Positions 12,942-15,019 of a stretch of 15,019 nucleotides of DNA are shown piece after piece (position 1 is the stretch's first letter; every line of letters begins with the position of its first letter). This DNA is from Candidatus Parcubacteria bacterium. Lineage in GTDB: Bacteria; Patescibacteriota; Minisyncoccia; 2-02-FULL-40-12; GWA2-44-9. Under the pieces are notes generated by a model, which was not told the origin of the DNA, did no database searches, and saw only the letters and a list, made by a program, of their open reading frames with translations. The position numbers and the translations under genes are program-made. Location of the stretch: assembly GCA_019662005.1 (NCBI GenBank), contig JAIFWG010000010.1, positions 1 to 15,019 of the forward strand. The letters run 5' to 3'.

Positions 12942-14954
12942 TTATTCTATCATACTTAAGAACTCTTTTTCGTCAATAACAGTCACGCCCAGTTTCTGCG
13001 CCTTATCATATTTAGAGCCTGGTTCGGCACCGGCTACAACATAATCTGTTTCTTTTGACACGGAAGATGAAACATCGCCGCCAAGTTCTCTAATTCTCTC
13101 TTTTGCTTGATCTCGGCTTAATGAATCCATGGTGCCTGTTAATACAAATGTTTTTCCGGCTAGTTTTTGAGACTTTCTGGTTGTCTTATCTTCTTCTATA
13201 TTAAATCCTACTTTGATGAATTTATTCAGGAGCTTCTGATTATAGGGTTTTTGAAACCAATCAAATATACTTTGAGCAACAATTGGTCCAATATCCTCAA
13301 TTTTTTGAAGTTCTTCAAACGACGCCTTTTTGACTGCTTCAAATTTTCTAAAGTGTTTGGCTAATGTAACTGCAGTTTCTTCTCCTACATGTTCTATACC
13401 AAGGCCATATATAAAACGATCTAAACTAATCGTCATACGAGATTTAATGGAATCGACAGTATTTTGGGCGGATTTCTCAGCAAAGCGTTCTACGTTTAAT
13501 AAATCTTCGATCTTGAGCGTAAACAAATCTGCCGCATCTTGAATGAGGCCGCTATCCATTAGTTGATCTATTGTTTTTGGGCCCAGCCCGTCAATATTTA
13601 GAGCTCGGCGAGAAATAAAGTGATAGATTGCTTCTCGTTTCTTTGCTGGACAATCTGGATTAGTGCAACGATATGCTACTTGTCCCTCCAGTTGCTGAAC
13701 TGGTTCTGAGCAAACAGGACACTTCTTTGGCATGTGAAAATCTTTCTCTTTTCCGGTGCGAAGTTCTGGTAGAACCTTTTTTACGTCGGGAATTACATCG
13801 CCGGCCCGAGCTACAATCACCGTGTCGCCTATTTTTAGGCCAAGTCTTTTGATTTCGTCTAGATTGTGAAGTGAAGCCCGAGAAACGGTTACTCCGCTGA
13901 TTTGCACCGGCCTCAACATAGCAATTGGAGTGATTGTGCCAGTTCTTCCAACGCTTGGGATAATGTCTTCAACGATTGTCTCGGCTTCACGGGGCGAAAA
14001 TTTATAAGCCAAACCACCTCGGGGCGCCTTACCAACAACGCCACCTTTATTATAGTCTTCGATTTTATTTGTTAATATAACGATTCCATCAATTTCATAA
14101 TCAAGCTTCTCTCTATCTTTGGCCCACCTTTTATGAAAATTAAAAATACCGTTTAAATCCACAACCTCGCCATGTGGGTTTGTTGGAATGCCTAATTCTT
14201 TTAGATAATCTAATTCCTTTTTGTGAGTTTCAAATCCTTTTCTAGTATCTATATTGGAGTATGCATAAAAAGACAATTTTCGCCTTGCGGTAATTTTAGA
14301 ATCTAGTTGTCGGACTGTTCCTGCTACGAGATTTCTAGGATTGGCATAAATCTTATCTCCCCGCTTTTCTTGGTCTGTATTAATTCTTCCAAACTCTTTT
14401 TTAGTTAAAAAAACTTCTCCTCTCACCACTAGTCGGTCGGGGATTTTGCCATTCTTTATTTGTAAAGGAATGGCTTCTATTGTTTTTATGTTTTGGGTTA
14501 CATCTTCGCCAATTAATCCATCGCCTCTAGTTGAGGCTTGAACTAAAGATCCATTTTCATATACCAGTTCAATGGCAAGCCCATCCATTTTAAGATCGCA
14601 ATAAAACTCTGAAACACTATAGCCGATTTTTCTTTCTAAACGTTCAAGCCATTCATGGACATCAGTTTCAGAGAAGGCATCATTTAGTGAGTTCATTCGC
14701 ACTTCTTTGTAATGAGGATCCAGATGCTGGACCTTAACAAATTCTTTTTGTGGTTCGCCCCCGATTCTTTGGGTTGGCGAATCAGGGGTAACCAAATCCG
14801 GGAACTCTTGTTCTAAGTCAAAAAGCTCCTTCTTCAAGGAGTCTAGAGCTTCTTCAGAGATCTCTTGCTTATCCAGTACATGGTACTGATAGCGGTGATG
14901 ATTTATGAGTTCCCGAAGTTTTTCTATACGTTGTTTGGCTTCGGACCTTTTCAT
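12942..14954 (-). CDS. ligA: NAD-dependent DNA ligase
   Basis: LigA seals nicks between Okazaki fragments and in repair, using NAD+ to adenylate its active-site lysine. At 670 residues it is full length. The order is: domain Ia with HHRYQYHVLD (19-28) for NMN binding; adenylation domain with K122 in LKMDG (121-125), STRGDGLIGEDVT (141-153) and VVRGEVF; OB-fold with VGRTGTITPIAML; four-cysteine zinc finger CPVC...CTNPDC; helix-hairpin-helix repeats with NIDGLGPKTI and EDIGPIVAQSI; and a C-terminal BRCT domain beginning KLAGKTFVLTGTMDSLSRDQ. The ATG at 14954 overlaps the stop of an upstream frame as TAATG. No defect in key residues is seen. Confidence 0.97.
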   Translation of the reverse strand: MKRSEAKQRIEKLRELINHHRYQYHVLDKQEISEEALDSLKKELFDLEQEFPDLVTPDSPTQRIGGEPQKEFVKVQHLDPHYKEVRMNSLNDAFSETDVHEWLERLERKIGYSVSEFYCDLKMDGLAIELVYENGSLVQASTRGDGLIGEDVTQNIKTIEAIPLQIKNGKIPDRLVVRGEVFLTKKEFGRINTDQEKRGDKIYANPRNLVAGTVRQLDSKITARRKLSFYAYSNIDTRKGFETHKKELDYLKELGIPTNPHGEVVDLNGIFNFHKRWAKDREKLDYEIDGIVILTNKIEDYNKGGVVGKAPRGGLAYKFSPREAETIVEDIIPSVGRTGTITPIAMLRPVQISGVTVSRASLHNLDEIKRLGLKIGDTVIVARAGDVIPDVKKVLPELRTGKEKDFHMPKKCPVCSEPVQQLEGQVAYRCTNPDCPAKKREAIYHFISRRALNIDGLGPKTIDQLMDSGLIQDAADLFTLKIEDLLNVERFAEKSAQNTVDSIKSRMTISLDRFIYGLGIEHVGEETAVTLAKHFRKFEAVKKASFEELQKIEDIGPIVAQSIFDWFQKPYNQKLLNKFIKVGFNIEEDKTTRKSQKLAGKTFVLTGTMDSLSRDQAKERIRELGGDVSSSVSKETDYVVAGAEPGSKYDKAQKLGVTVIDEKEFLSMIE

Positions 14955-15019
14955 TATGGCGTTTCTTGCAGTAATAAAGAGCGGCTAACATTTCTGTAGG
15001 TGCCCACTATTTGGTAGTT
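14954..15019 (-). CDS. C-terminal fragment of an upstream gene at the window edge
   Basis: Upstream of ligA one minus-strand frame stays open for 21 codons from the edge and ends ...YRNVSRSLLLQETP with a TAA that overlaps the ligA ATG as TAATG. The other two frames contain stops. The same TAATG junction occurs at uvrD/rsmA and gatC/gatA in this window, which favours a real gene end. The fragment is too short to identify, and a chance open frame of this length cannot be excluded. Confidence 0.45.
   Translation of the reverse strand, partial: NYQIVGTYRNVSRSLLLQETP

Noticed and set aside
1..15019. Alternative genetic code with TGA read as Gly
   Set aside because: TGA acts as a sensible stop at 718-720 (ATGA overlap) and 2143-2145, and the housekeeping proteins read through without internal TGA.
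1..15019. CRISPR array, IS element or rRNA
   Set aside because: I saw no regularly spaced direct repeats, transposase frame with flanking inverted repeats, or rRNA-like sequence. The inverted repeats present are single terminator-like hairpins.

Overview
The window looks like a chromosomal segment of a Patescibacteria/CPR bacterium, probably Parcubacteria-like. The evidence is very tight gene packing with 1-40 nt overlaps, few Shine-Dalgarno sequences, TTG/GTG starts, tRNAs mostly without encoded CCA, and small secreted or membrane proteins of the type common in CPR genomes, next to ordinary housekeeping genes. TAA, TAG and TGA are all used as stops, so the standard bacterial code applies. 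The lineage is an inference from style and family resemblance, since no 16S or ribosomal protein gene is present.

Layout on the minus strand, from right to left: an edge fragment of an unknown gene overlaps ligA (NAD-dependent DNA ligase), followed by gatC and gatA (Glu-tRNA amidotransferase subunits) and a membrane-anchored unknown protein with an RNRLAH motif. A terminator hairpin separates these from the only plus-strand block: tRNA-Ala(GGC) with its own promoter and terminator, and a P-loop/CYTH two-domain protein resembling eukaryotic TTD14. Face-to-face overlapping promoters at about 9316-9349 then start the second minus-strand run: tRNA-Arg(CCU), cca (CCA-adding enzyme), dut (dUTPase), tRNA-Pro(CGG), a CrtC/AttH-like lipocalin-fold protein, tRNA-Ala(CGC) and a 77-residue two-TM protein. 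In this run tRNAs and ORFs sit 0-5 nt apart, and one start codon shares a base with a tRNA CCA end.

Further left, a VOC-family protein has its own extended -10 promoter and ends directly in a perfect hairpin. An extended -10 promoter abuts that hairpin and starts the uvrD/pcrA - rsmA - secreted Cys-rich protein run. The left end is a cluster of exported proteins of unknown function: a Cys-rich EGF-like protein, a small signal-peptide protein, a thrombospondin-type-3-like calcium-binding protein, and a secreted protein that runs off the window edge.

The genes cover DNA replication and repair (ligase, helicase, dUTPase), translation (amidotransferase, CCA addition, four tRNAs, rRNA dimethylation) and a cell-surface or secretion module. 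The least ordinary items are the tRNA-punctuated operon, the interlocked tRNA promoters, the TTD14-like gene and the CrtC-like protein.
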